Shown here: positions 20,392-31,959 of the stretch, in pieces
Position numbering within the stretch: the first letter of the stretch is position 1
Layout: the number at the start of each line of letters is the position of its first letter
DNA from: Yponomeuta sedellus
Lineage: Eukaryota > Arthropoda > Insecta > Lepidoptera > Yponomeutidae
Length of the DNA: 64,000 bases
Direction: 5' to 3'
Assembly (NCBI GenBank): GCA_934045075.1
Contig: OW203750.1
Span: forward strand, 9,838,729 to 9,902,728
Notes under the pieces: model-generated
Told to the model about the DNA's origin: nothing
The model's input: the letters and a program-made list of their open reading frames with translations, nothing else
Databases searched by the model: none
Made by a program: the position numbers and the translations under genes

Positions 20392-20692
20392 GTAACCACA
20401 GATTAAATAAATTTGCCTCGAAGGCCTACTATTAGAGGAATCGTGTCTTATTAAGGCCGCAAGTCTTGGTCAACCTTATTTTTAGTTTATTCCGCTGCAT
20501 TCCCTGAACATAAAAGCGTGTCGCTGTCTCTAGTTGTATTTTTGTTGCATTTAAAAGAGGAAATTGATAGATAATTGATATTACTCTTTGAGATTACACT
20601 CTCGCTCGCACATTTCCTACTTTACTTTTGGTAAAGGTGGTCGAAGGTGGCATTTTAAATTAAAATTACGAACACTTGTGGTCATCCGAGAC

Positions 20693-21343
20693 TAGGGTTA
20701 CCAGGCCTAAAAATGCAAAATCCTGTCTGAAATGTCAAAAATCCTGATTTTGAAAAAAAGTCCGGTCACGCACCTGTATTAAATAAAAATCATAGTATTT
20801 GAATAAGTTTTAATCTATACTGCATGCAAAAAGTGGTTTTTTCCAGCTATTTCGCAATAAAATTGTTCACACGTCACGTGTTTATTTATTGCGCAAGCAA
20901 TATGGCTCTCACTGACTCCACTCACTGTATGTTTCTCTCTTTGGTCCACTGAGAAGTCATGAGAGAAAAAACTCTCTCCATATTTGCGCTCTCTCCACAT
21001 TTGCGTTGTGTGGCAAAATACTAAAGAAATATTGACAAATCTTCAGAAATTCTGAAACTCTGGAGCTGTCGTTAATTGTATTAAAAAAGATACACCAATA
21101 AAAGATATAAAAAATCACTGTTTGTGTTCAGAAAATTCTTAAGCAGGCAGAACTCTTCAAAAGAGCGTCTGTGATTTTTTCAAATTGCAGATCCTTCTTT
21201 AAACACATCCTTGCTTGCTTGAGCGGGCTGGAGGACATGCAAGTATGACAAAAATCCGGTCTGACGTAAAATCCTGGCGGAGTCCGGTCTAACACGTAAA
21301 AATCCGGTCTAGACCGGCTTTATCCGGTCAGATGGTAACCCTA
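20693..21343. mobile_element. Non-autonomous hAT-like element, 8-bp target duplication
   Basis: The ends TAGGGTTACCAGGC and CAGATGGTAACCCTA are inverted. Flanks are the exact 8-base repeat TCCGAGAC (20685-20692 and 21344-21351). The subterminal parts are rich in TCCGGTC motifs in opposing orientations. The 651-bp interior has no transposase frame. 8-bp duplications are typical of hAT. Confidence 0.8.
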
Positions 21344-21351
21344 TCCGAGAC

Positions 21352-22018
21352 CACGGCACCTGAAAAAGTGCCGAAACGTCGGAAAATTATAAAAATGTAA
21401 TAAACGAGTAAAAACCGTATAAAAACAATTTTTATTATTTTATTCATGGTTTTATGTTACTTATTTAATATTCTGCCCTGTGTGGATGCAATAAATTATT
21501 GTTAACTACTATTTAATAACTTTTAAAAGACAGTGTTGTTTTATTAGAAATCATTTTCTACTGTTCCTTTTTAAAACATGGCTTCCTCTTTTAGAACCTG
21601 TAATATTATAGAATATGCGAGCGAAAGTTATGACTTAGAAAGAGTACTCATAAAGCGCAGTATTAAAACAAGCAACACTAACTCACGTAGTTAGTTAAAA
21701 CGTTTAATTAGGTAGCGAGTGAACATTGTGTAAATTGGCGACCAAATTGATGGGGTTCAGATGTAATTATGATAATAAAATTACTATGTATATTATGGAG
21801 CAGTGTAAAAATATTAAATAAATTATTAATTATAATTTAAAGGCTTTCACTTTTTTGACTTTTTGCACTCTAGTGGCCATATATCAGAGTGTGCGTGTGT
21901 GTGTGTGTGTGACCTCATGTGTGTGTGCTTTGTTAACAAATCCAGGTACATCGGAAAACTGCGCTGCGCGACAGTTGCGGCAAAAAAAACATGCCACCTC
22001 TACAAACCTACATTGCCT
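21352..22018. other. Intergenic DNA: repeat end and (GT)n
   Basis: 21344-21432 is the CGACGTTTCGGCA-family end into which the hAT-like element inserted. A short (GT)n lies at 21892-21912. Otherwise AT-rich without gene. Confidence 0.5.
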
Positions 22019-22644
22019 GAGTGCTTAGTGCGAGTTTTTTAACTACTCGATCGCGTTAACGTAAACTCATATTTCTATGAAAAAAAAAAAAATATAAAAA
22101 AAAAAAAAACTGTAAGCGCGCGGACCGCTCCGCTATTTAAATAATATAAAATATTACTTAACTTCTCCAACTCCCCTTAATTCTCAGTAAAAGTGCTATT
22201 ACATTGTTACACTCTGCGAGAATATCAATTGTTTCGTTTCCCTAAGTGTGAAAAGTGCAAATTGTGACTACAACTCGTACGAACATATGAACAAACTTTG
22301 TGAAGCACCGGGATACGTACAACACGCCAAATAGGTTCCTGGTGTTAGTTCAAGCCACCTTTATTTATTGTTCATCAGCGTGTAGCGATTTTCACTGGGA
22401 TAATAGTGTTAATATTGTGCAAATAGTGATAAATATTAAATAAACAACGTTCGGCGGTTAATTTCAAAAAGTTGCAACAGTTCACCGCCGATGCCACGAG
22501 CGCTAGTGAGCAAGTTTCCTTTTCTGTGGCTTCCCATCACAGGCTAATCCATAATGTTGCCAGCGTACATAAAGCCATAGACAAATTATTCCGGTTCTTG
22601 TATCGGACACCGATTCCGGTTACAAAGATACTACCTGAGCAAAA

Positions 22645-23937
22645 ATGGGACTTGAATGTTACAAATGTAAAACCAAGATTACAAATAAAGATTTCTTGCC
22701 ATGTATAAGGTGCAAAAAAGAATTTCATATAGACTGCATCTCAGTGTCAGATAAAAGATTCCGACTAATGACAACAGAACACAAAAAAAACTGGGAATGT
22801 AAAACATGCCTGATAAAGCAAAGCAAGCTTTCTAGTAGCTATATTAATTTAAGGAAACGAGCGATAGCAGTACCGGCTCCATTATCATCTACGACTCTTT
22901 CTGTGGTGGACTCTGCCGACATATCTGCAAATGACTCACTTCATAGTTGTCCAGAAAACTGCTCAAACTTAAGAGAAGATTTAGATGGTCTTAAATCGAA
23001 AATAGATATGTTAGAAATGAAATTGGAAAGCACCGACTCTGAAATTGAAAGATTAATAGCTGAAAACTGTTCCCTCAAAGAACTAGTATCAAAACGTGAT
23101 GCCAAAATTAACCAATTACTCCAAGCCTCGAGATCAACTCCTCAACACAAGAAAAAGAGTCCTGAAGAACCACCTAGTCACAAGGAGAGTACCGTGAATG
23201 AATCGCATAGTAGTTTCAGTAACTTCAGTACACCAATACAAACAATGATTGGGAAAACGTACAATAAACTAACATCTCCGCTAACAGACCGGAAGAAACG
23301 CTCAAAAACATCTAACGAAAAGAATGAACCCATCGTCTCCTGCGTGGACATGACAAAGACAATGGAGAGTAACACGAGAACCAAAATCTGTATAGTGAGT
23401 GACAAAAGGAATGGCTCATTAACAAGCACCATGGAAAACACTTTCTCAGGGGCGAACTGCTGCCATTACGCATATCCGAATGCAGGTATTGGAGAGATGC
23501 TAAATAATCTCGAGGACAAAATTCAAGAGTTTACACCCTCAGACTACTGTGTAATCCTAGCTGGAGAATCAGACTTTACATCAACCAAAAACTACATGGA
23601 TCTTGTCAAGATTGTGAGAGAAAAACTACTAGGCATAACTAATACGAATATTATGATATGTGCACCGACTTATATCTGCGGTGCAGTTACGTATAATTCC
23701 AGGGTGGAACTCTTTAACACACTCCTGTACAAGGACACTCAAACTTATGGTCATGCTTACTTTTTCGACCCAAATAACGAGGTTACTTTTGATATGTTTT
23801 CAGTAGAAACTGGAAAACTGAACAAATATGGATTCCGTAACGTTTTCGATTGTATAAAATCTCTCTTGAAGTATTATTGTGATAGTCAACCAAAACATAT
23901 TAATAATATTATGCCATCTAACAATGTTCTTACTTAG
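22645..23937 (+). CDS. LINE ORF1 protein: PHD finger, coiled coil, SGNH-like C-terminus
   Basis: 430 residues from ATG 22645 (MGLECYKCKTK) to TAG. Residues 5-55 have the C4HC3 PHD pattern: Cys 5, 8, 20, 23, His 28, Cys 31, 52, 55. A charged coiled coil spans about 110-160, a Ser/Lys linker follows, and residues ~245-415 have the alternating pattern of an SGNH/esterase-like fold (CVILAGESDF). Some CR1-group ORF1 proteins combine PHD and esterase modules; they bind the element RNA and help retrotransposition. The frame is intact. The SGNH call is by pattern and the catalytic triad is not certain. Confidence 0.75.
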   Translation: MGLECYKCKTKITNKDFLPCIRCKKEFHIDCISVSDKRFRLMTTEHKKNWECKTCLIKQSKLSSSYINLRKRAIAVPAPLSSTTLSVVDSADISANDSLHSCPENCSNLREDLDGLKSKIDMLEMKLESTDSEIERLIAENCSLKELVSKRDAKINQLLQASRSTPQHKKKSPEEPPSHKESTVNESHSSFSNFSTPIQTMIGKTYNKLTSPLTDRKKRSKTSNEKNEPIVSCVDMTKTMESNTRTKICIVSDKRNGSLTSTMENTFSGANCCHYAYPNAGIGEMLNNLEDKIQEFTPSDYCVILAGESDFTSTKNYMDLVKIVREKLLGITNTNIMICAPTYICGAVTYNSRVELFNTLLYKDTQTYGHAYFFDPNNEVTFDMFSVETGKLNKYGFRNVFDCIKSLLKYYCDSQPKHINNIMPSNNVLT

Positions 23938-23958
23938 GGAAAGTTTGTCAAGAACTAA

Positions 23959-24321
23959 CTGCACAAACATTTTTTCGAGGCTTCTAATCACACCAACAAA
24001 CAACGTAAATTTACTGTATTCCACCAAAACATAGCCGGTGTTCTCAGCAAACGAGATATTCTACAGGTAGCATTAGTTGATCTTGAAAAACTTAATAATA
24101 ATTGTGCTATTGATGCTATCTGTTTAACAGAAACATTTTTGAAACGAGGTTCAGAACAAAATTTAAAAATTAGCAATTACCAATTAGTAGCCTCTTTCTG
24201 TAGACTAAATGAACGCAGGGGTGGATCCTGCATATTATTAAGAGATAACATTGAATATAAATCACTTGCAATTGCACCTAAGGAATACGAATTTGAATCT
24301 TGCGGTGTACCATTTAATTGA
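23959..24321 (+). pseudogene. LINE ORF2, endonuclease part before the frameshift
   Basis: The frame reads QRKFTVFHQNIAGVLSKRD, then ICLTETFL and GGSCILLRDN: the N-terminal half of an APE-type endonuclease (N in HQNIAG, E in LTET). It hits a stop at 24319-24321, while the downstream half continues in another frame. No good ATG is seen after the ORF1 stop. Confidence 0.75.
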
Positions 24322-26863
24322 ACATGATATTTTAATTTTATGTATTTATAAAACACCAACAGCAAACACATTTAACTTTCTGCTACAATTAGAAATGCAT
24401 CTTGATAAATTAACTAGAAAATATAAAAAACATAAAATTATAATAACTGGTGATTGGAACATAGATTTGCTAAAGACAAATAAAACCTCAAGAGATCTCA
24501 TTTCTATATTAAACAACAACAATCTTAAAAGTCACATAGACAAACCTACAAGAAAAAAAGCCTGTATAGATATAATAGCTAGTAATGTCGCAGAGGTAGA
24601 TTCAAAAATATTCTATCTGGGTCTCTCTGATCATGAAACAGGGCAATGCATATCTTTCTTAAATAAAAATAAATCGAACAAATTGAAATACTGGTTTGAA
24701 TCAAGGCGAAATTACAATAACGATAACATAAATAAATTTATTGAATGTCTGTCTAATCTAACATTTACTGAGGTTATAAATGAGAACGATTCAGAAAAAG
24801 CTTTTGTTATTTTTCATGACCTTCTTCTTTCATTCTATGACCTTTGTTTTCCAGAAATAAAAGTTAAAATCCTAAAAAAACCGATTAAAAATAAATGGCT
24901 AACAAAGGGTTTAAAACGAAGTTGTGATATAAAAAGGAAGTTATACCTTAAGTATCATCTATGCTCAAAAGATAAAGAGATAAATAGAATGAAGTATACG
25001 AAATATGCAAAAATCCTTAACAAATGTATAACACAAGCACAAAAAAATATCAATACTAACTATATAAAACAATCAAAAAATACTTGCAAAGCCGCATGGG
25101 AAGCAATCAGATCAGAACAGGGTATAAAAACAAATAAATTGGAGATACAAGAAATACAAATAGAAAATGAAATTTATGAAGATCCCCTTAAAATATGTGA
25201 AATATTTAATGACTTCTTTATTAATATAACAGACAAAATTGATTCACACAAAAATACTGAAAGAAATACAATACAAAGTAACATTCACACGATTTATATA
25301 ACACCAATTGATGAAGAAGACACAGTAAAAATTATAAAATCTCTAAATAACACAAATTCGACAGGCTATGATAATTTAAGCACAAAAATACTTAAGCTAG
25401 TAGTAAACTTAATAAAAAAACCACTAACGCACATAATAAACTTATCCTTAAGTGATGGGAAATTTCCTTCCAGTCTCAAACTCTCGATCGTCAAACCAAT
25501 ATTCAAAAAAGGCGATAAAAAACAGACAAATGATTACAGACCCATAACACTAATACCCATTCTCTCTAAGGTACTGGAAAAGGCTATGTACAATAAAATT
25601 TATAGTTTCTTAACTCATTATAAAATACTTAAGCAAGAACAATTTGGCTTCCGAAAAAGCAGTTCTACTACTCTGGCATGCTTTCATCTCATGAAAATTA
25701 TAACAGAAAGCCTAGACAAAAAAGATCCGATAGCAGGAGTCTTTCTGGATATGAGCAAGGCTTTCGATTTTGTCTGTCATAAAAAACTAATAAGCAAGCT
25801 TTCTCAATATGGAATAAGGGGTAAATGTCTCGAATGGATAGAAAGTTACCTAAGTAATAGGCAACAATGTGTCGAAATTAATAGAGTAATTAACAAAGAA
25901 AAGAAATGTTTCCGATCCAACTATAAAACTAACAATCACGGTGTCCCACAAGGAAGCGTTTTGGGCCCATTACTTTTCTTATTATATATAAACGACCTCC
26001 CAAACATAACTGAATATGACTGCATTCTTTTTGCAGACGACACTACTCTCCTTATAAAAAATAAAAAATGTATTCTCGAAAGTGAAATAAATACAGCAGT
26101 AAATGATGTGATTCATTGGCTAACAGAAAATTATTTAAACATAAACATAAGTAAAACCAAACTAATGCGGTTCCAAACATTTAACTCACCACCACTAAAC
26201 CTAGATATAAAACATGATAATAATAACATAGAAGAAGTCGATACGACAATATTTTTAGGCCTAGAGATCGACAAATACTGCAATTGGAAAGCACATGTTA
26301 ACAGAGTCTGCTTAAAACTAGATCGATTTGTATATGTTTTGAAACGTCTTTCTAAAATAGCAACTAACGAGGCAGTTCTGAATGCGTATCACGGCTATGT
26401 ATCGTCAATCCTCAGATACTGTCTTATTCTATGGGGTAACTGTGTTGATATTGAAAGAGCATTTAAGGTACAAAAGAAATGTATCAGGGCTCTTACTGGG
26501 GCTAATTGCCTGGATAGTTGTAAGCCACTATTTAAAACATTGAATATATTGCCCCTGCCTAGTCTTTACATTTTTGAAATATGTATATTTGTAAAAAAAT
26601 ACCCACACATATTTAAGAAGAATAACGAAGTATATAACGGTAGAGGCAGAAATGAAAACAAACTACATGTTCCGGCACAGTCATTAGCATTACACTCACG
26701 AAATTCGTATTGTATGGCAATAAAGATATTTAATCATTTGCCTCAAAAAATTGCAGACTTACCTCTTACAAAATTTAAAGCAGTATTGTATAAAATTCTT
26801 ATAGAAAAACTGTATTATAATGTAAATAACTTCTTAGAAGATCCACAATTCATCTCAAATTAA
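24320..26863 (+). pseudogene. LINE ORF2, rest of endonuclease plus reverse transcriptase
   Basis: The frame is open from 24251, but homologous sequence begins near 24320: ILCIYKTPTA, ITGDWNIDLL and SDHE of the APE endonuclease, then RT with FGFRKSSSTT, FLDMSKAFDF, GVPQGSVLGPLLFLLYINDL and FADDTTLL. The C-terminus has the usual cysteine-poor LINE tail. A single frameshift near 24300-24320 breaks ORF2; otherwise the frame is long and open, so the copy is fairly young. Lys/Asn-rich and AT-rich codon use contrast with host exons. Confidence 0.85.
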
Positions 26864-27335
26864 TCTTAAGCCTAACAATTTTTTTTTGTTGTATTACAGA
26901 GATTTGTGTGCATAATTTTATTTAGGCTAATAAATAGATAGGCTGTTTGTTTTTCACAAAGTAATATTTGCGCACCCTAACGGGTAGAGCATGCTTGTAC
27001 CATAATATTAAGTTACCACCTACATGATATGTAATTACCATGCTTTAGCAAATAAATTATTCTATTCTATTCTATTTTTTTATTCTATGACATCGAGGAA
27101 GCGCCACCTAGCGACAAGTATGGAAATTAAAATTGCTGAGTGCAAGTTGTAAAGGTTTTCGTTGAAAAGTGAACACGTTTACCAGCCAAAACACGAATAA
27201 ACGCGAGTGCGAGTTGTACTGTGACAGCGTTTTGCCAGTTCGAACGGTTAACTTACTCATACTCACAACTCAATGTTCGATTAACGCGGTAGTAAAGTTA
27301 TTCGATTAGATCTGTCAAACTCGCACTAAGCACTC

Positions 27336-27565
27336 AGAAACCTAGAGGTGCCATAAAAAAGAATTGAATGAAAGCATAGTCCATACCTCTTATTTAGTCT
27401 ATCGCGTAATCATTTCATATTTTACACCTCAGATTATGTTATGCATTAATCATTTGTTCCGAGTATTAGTAACTTCTCCACTTTATCGGCAACACGCGAT
27501 GAACGTTGCTGCCAAAGTTTTATTGTGATGGACATTAAAGCGATTTTTGTATGTATAGACGTACC
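27336..27565. other. Short intergenic gap
   Basis: AT-rich, no feature recognised. Confidence 0.5.
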
Positions 27566-27764
27566 TATAGTCTAATTACCTATTCTTATTCTACCCTTAA
27601 ACTGTGACTTTAACTTGGAACACTCTTTTAGATAACACGCTGCCAATTTTATAAACATAGTTCATGAATTTGCGAGAAAATGTCTAGTTTAGGCATCTAA
27701 TCTCAATTTTAAGGTTAGAATCTTGTTTACTAAATTGGACAAGTAGGTAAGATTATATAGACTG
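27566..27764. mobile_element. MITE M2 copy (partial left end)
   Basis: Shares GGAACACTCTTTTAGATAAC, GAATTTGCGAGAAAATGTCT and TTTAGGCATCTAATCTCAAT with the copies at 31576 and 54774, and ends TAGACTG|TA. The left end is diverged. Confidence 0.7.
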
Positions 27765-27814
27765 TACAGTCCTATTGAAATTCGCAGTAGCCGTCATACC
27801 AGGTCCCGCCTTCA

Positions 27815-28121
27815 GAGTGCTTAGTGCGAGTTTGACAGATCCAATCGAATAACTTTACTACCGCGTTAATCGAGCATTGAGTAGTGAGTATGAGTAAGTT
27901 AACCGTTCGAACTGGCAAAACGCTGTCACAGTACAACTAGCACTCGCGTTTATTCGTGTTTTGGCTGGTAAACGTGTTCACTTCTCAATGTAAACCATTA
28001 CAACTCGCACTCAGCAATTTTAATTTCCATACTTGTCACTAGGTGGCGCTTCCTCGATGCCATAGAAATACGAGTTTACGTTAACGCGATCGAATAGTTA
28101 AAAAACTCGCACTAAGCACTC
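27815..28121 (-). mobile_element. 307-bp MITE copy 2
   Basis: Ends GAGTGCTTAGTGCGAGTTTG and its inverse CTCGCACTAAGCACTC. Exactly 307 bases, opposite orientation to copies 1, 4 and 5. Confidence 0.9.
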
Positions 28122-28173
28122 AGAACAATAAGGCTGGGCGTATCTTGAGACGCTGGTGACGCAGCACAGTTCA

Positions 28174-28480
28174 GAGTGCTTAGTGCGAGTTTGACAGATC
28201 CAATCGAGTAACTTTACTACCGCGTTAATCGAGCATCGAGTAGTGAGTATGAGTAAGTTAACCGTTCGAACTGGCAAAACGCTGTCTCAGTACAACTCGC
28301 ACTCGCGTTAATTCGTGTTTTGGCTGGTAAACGTGTTCACTTCTCAACGTAAACCATTACAACTCGCACTCAGCAATTTTAATTTCCATACTTGTCGCTA
28401 GGTGGCGCTTCCTCTATGCCATAGTAATATGAGTTTACATTAACGCGATCGAGTAGTTAAAAAACTCGCACTAAGCACTC
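28174..28480 (-). mobile_element. 307-bp MITE copy 3
   Basis: Same ends and length as copy 2. The opposite arm of the surrounding foldback keeps the empty site (inverse of CACAGTTCAGTACAGG near 29500). Confidence 0.9.
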
Positions 28481-28806
28481 TGTACAGGGCAGGGCAGTTG
28501 AGGGGCAGACATAGGCCCCCACCGCATGCTGCGACGCAACTATTATAATAACATTTCATAATCATTTCATTGTTTCATTTATTGTATTTTGTTTTATTTA
28601 CTTCTTTTATAATGTGTTATTTTTAATGTGGATTTGGTTTATCTGAAATAAAATATTATTATTATAACTCTTTCAATGTCTTTTTTAATAGTCTGGATGA
28701 TTAAATTGTTTAATACTTGGTTCACAGCGAACTAATTCAATTAAATGTTCTGTCATTGCAACAAAATTGTTAGTAAACACGCCTCTCCGAACAATAACTA
28801 AGTTAT

Positions 28807-29192
28807 ACTATTTTTATTTTTAACGCACTGACCCGTGCTAAGGAAAATTTTAAAAACCTATGTCGCCCATTAGCTCAGTTGGAAAGACCGCTGGCACGGA
28901 TAGCCAAAAGTCGCGGGTTCGAATCCCGGCATGGGTGAAATTTTAGCCTCTAAATAGGTTTTTAAAATTGTCCTTAGCACGGGAAAGTGCATTAAAAATA
29001 AAAATAGTATAATTATGTGGGTACAGTGATATCATTCCGATGTAAAAACCTAACTGCAAAGTAGGTAGTCGGGGCTGTAAGTGATGCAATTTACTTCAGC
29101 CAGATGTCGCTGCCTGTACGTAATACAGAGAATAGTGTAAAGAGGGGTTCGAATTCCGGCATGGGTGCAATTTTTAGCCTCTAAATAGGTTT
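28807..29192 (+). mobile_element. tRNA-foldback family copy
   Basis: ACTATTTTTATTTTTAACGC .. tRNA-like unit 28863-28935 (GCCCATTAGCTCAGTTGGAA A box, GGGTTCGAATCCCGG B box) .. AAAAATAAAAATAGTATAAT, then the GTGGGTACAGTGATATC flank block and a second partial arm. Confidence 0.75.
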
Positions 29193-29535
29193 TTAATATA
29201 ACCAAGTTATTGTTCTGGGACACTCTGGGCTCATGTTGAGACGCAGGCGACGCAGCGCAGGGCACCGCGACGCGCGACTGTCGAGGCGTGTTTAGTAACA
29301 ATTTTGTTGTAATGACAGAACATTTAATTGAATTTGTTTGCTGTTAACCTTGTTAGTATGATACAAATCGTCCAGACTATTCAAAAAAGACATTGGAAGA
29401 GTTATTATGGGTGAGAATTGCCAAGGAATGGAGCGAATAGTTACGTCGCAGCATGCGGTGGGAGCCTATGTCTGCCTCAGCTGCCCTGCCCTGTACTGAA
29501 CTGTGCTCCGTCGCCTGCGTCTCAGCATGCGCCCA

Positions 29536-30822
29536 GCCAAACGGCTGGAACTGGAGAGATTTGAATGATCCTTACGTAATGTGCCCCCGATTCCCAAATT
29601 AGCCCGGCAGATAGCGCTGCAGTCGGTATCATAGAGTATCTTTTATTGTCGGTATGTAAGATAACGTCTGTCGGGTCCGCTAGTTAATTATAAAATTAAT
29701 TTAATTTATTAGACACGATCTCTAAAACACTCCTAAGTGGCAGTTAATTTACGTTAAGTTTTTCCCTTTACATAACACAGACTATTCAAACTACTCTCAT
29801 GTTAACGTGTTTTTGCAAAGAAGACTTTATTTATTCTCTCGCAAAAAAGACTTTAACATAAGCAACCAAAACTAGCCAAGAAAAGCCAATTCAATTCAAT
29901 TCTTGTTTTGGCACCCTCTAGGATTCTGCCAGTGTCAAGTTTGTGGAGATGGCACTTTTTTTTTCCACTAGTCGCGCACCTCGCAAATTGCAGTAGATAA
30001 GTTGAGGAACTTATAGTAACCAAAAAGCCACTCTTCCTTAAAGCGTAGCTGTTCAATATGCCACGTGTGATGCCACGATCACGGATGTACGAATTACGAT
30101 ACACACGAATAGGCCCACACTTCCGGTATGTACACAGACTACATAATAAATTAATCTGTGGAAAACATCCCTATTCTGTCAACTGAGTGAATGAATTAAA
30201 CAAACAACTGTCTAACGCTAGATTCATTCATTCACTGTCTTTATGCATTAATTTCACAGATTAAAAGTACCATTAAAATAATTTCAATGTTTGGTTGGTT
30301 CACCTAATTTGTGGTTCATTGCACAAATTAGGTTCATTGGTTCCGTTTGATTTATTAAATTGACTGTTTTGTTAAAAAATTCTTTAAAAACTTGTAATTT
30401 GAATGCGAAAACCAAGTAGTGTTCCTAACCGTGCTTTCTGCAAACCAACGAACAATGAGATTTGTGCTACAAACAGCTTCTAAGAAAATAAAATAACCGT
30501 AAGTATCCCCGACTATTTTCGATGTAATTTCAGCTATTTACCACGTAATCTTAATCAATAACTCTTACAGTCTTAGATTAGAAGTTTGGAAACAAGCGCG
30601 AGTAAACAGACAATACTAACCTCAACTTTTGTATCAGCTGATCCATCATGTACGCTGGTCCATGATTGCAATCCGTTGCAGTCGTCATATTAGGGAAGGA
30701 ACTGGCAAAGTGCGAGTTAGTCTCGCGCGTTAAGGGTTCCACCTCATAATATATTTCATTTATTTAGTTTTCATCAGCCCCAGCGGGCGTCGGACTTATT
30801 TTTCTCGGCTTTTATTGTTCTT
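29536..30822. other. Intergenic DNA, no gene recognised
   Basis: AT-rich. 29700-29830 resembles the TTTAAACACTCCT..CACAGACTATT ends seen near 1150 and 20060. 30300-30350 has short ACAAATTAGGTTCATTGG duplications. Short frames only. Confidence 0.45.
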
Positions 30823-30985
30823 AAAAAAATCTATTTAGAGGCTAATAATTCCACCCATGCCGGGATTCGAACCCGCGACCTCTGGCTATCTGTGCCAGCG
30901 CTCTTTCCAACTGAGCTAGTGGGCTACTCACTGGCATCAGTGAAATTTCGAACCTCTACAATATTCTCTGTATTACGTACAGAGG
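30823..30985 (-). mobile_element. tRNA-foldback family copy, - orientation
   Basis: ATCTATTTAGAGGCTAATAA .. GGGATTCGAACCCGCGACCT .. CTCTTTCCAACTGAGCTAGT .. CTCTGTATTACGTACAG: the tRNA-like unit read on the reverse strand. Confidence 0.75.
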
Positions 30986-31573
30986 TAAAGGCATCTTATC
31001 TTATCCTCAGGTTTTATTGTTCTATTTCGGGACTACTACTACTAGTTGAGGCATAGGGCGTGGGCGATGTGGGCAACCTGCGGTCTTGCAGTCTGAGAGA
31101 CCATAAAGAGACCTCGAGGTATATAAAGATTGTAAACCAAACAATCAAGTTTCAGTTGCAGTTGCGAAGCACTCAAAAATGGAACATTGTATATCCATTA
31201 CAAATAATAAGAAACACTGGAACGACTTCAATTGTGGCTTTATTTGTAGATATGTAGTAATATTTTAATAAAACAGAAAACTCGATAGAAACGGATAAGC
31301 AGGAAAAATAGTCAGATCTGGTCGAAGGGTAGTAATGATGAAAAATTAGGAAAATCGAATAATGTGTGACGTAATTTAAATATTTGAAAATGATACCTAG
31401 ATAAAAAAAGAAATAAAAATGGTGTGACTAAAGATGAGCCTCACATGAAGGGTGTGGGTTTAGGAGAGCGTCTATTTAAAATAACCAACAAAAAAACTTG
31501 TAGGAATTTTATTGCAATATTCCTATTCAAGCGGTGGTAGTGCACCGGCATAACACCAGCTTCTCATTTGACG
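30986..31573. other. Intergenic DNA, no gene recognised
   Basis: AT-rich. A 65-codon frame at 31060-31257 has no recognisable feature. Confidence 0.45.
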
Positions 31574-31575
31574 TA

Positions 31576-31839
31576 CAGTCTATTTATTCTTACTTGTCGA
31601 ATTTAGTAAACAAGATTCTAACCTTAAAATTGATATCAGATGCCTAAACTAGACATTTTCTCGCAAATTCATGAACTATCATGATTCATGAACTATGTTT
31701 ATAAAATTGGCAGCGTGTTATCTAAAAGAGTGTTCCAAGTTACTTCATTTATGGAAATATGGCAGTTTTGGATTAAAAAGTTACAGTTTACGGGTAGAAT
31801 CTTGTTTACTAAATTGGACAAGTAAGAATAAATAGACTG
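31576..31839. mobile_element. MITE M2 copy, TA-flanked
   Basis: Inverted ends CAGTCTATTTATTCTTACTT and AAGTAAGAATAAATAGACTG, extending ~45 bases inward (TTGTCGAATTTAGTAAACAA). Flanked by TA on both sides, as for Tc1/mariner elements. Confidence 0.85.
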
Positions 31840-31959
31840 TATCTATTTAAATAATAATATGAGCCTCTTTTTTTATATTATAATCTACCACATACGAGGG
31901 GCGGCTGAAAAGTTTTGAGCCTAAGGTATTAAAAATGCTGATAGAAATGTATAAAAAAT

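Larger units (their letters stand above)
22080..27088 (+). mobile_element. CR1-like LINE, near full length
   Basis: About 5.0 kb: an A-rich start and 5' UTR, ORF1 22645-23937, and ORF2 about 23959-26863 with one frameshift. It ends in AATTATTCTATTCTATTCTA and TTTTTTTATTCTATG. The 3' short repeat, rather than poly(A), points to the CR1 group. It inserted into a MITE. Confidence 0.8.
22019..27335 (+). mobile_element. 307-bp MITE copy 1, split by a LINE
   Basis: The left part 22019-22079 (GAGTGCTTAGTGCGAGTTTT .. ATTTCTATG) and right part ~27083-27335 (ATGACATCGAGGAAGCGCCA .. AACTCGCACTAAGCACTC) together make one copy of the 307-bp family. The intact copies at 50261 and 61439 read straight through this junction. 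Confidence 0.85.
28131..29535. mobile_element. Large foldback element with ~350-bp arms
   Basis: The left arm (GGCTGGGCGTATCTTGAGAC .. GTACAGGGCAGGGCAG .. TTGCAACAAAATTGTTAGTA) is inverted at 29200-29535 (AGTTATTGTTCTGGGACACT .. CTGCCCTGCCCTGTACTG .. GCATGCGCCCAGCC). MITE copy 3 sits in the left arm, and a tRNA-foldback copy sits at the centre. Confidence 0.75.
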
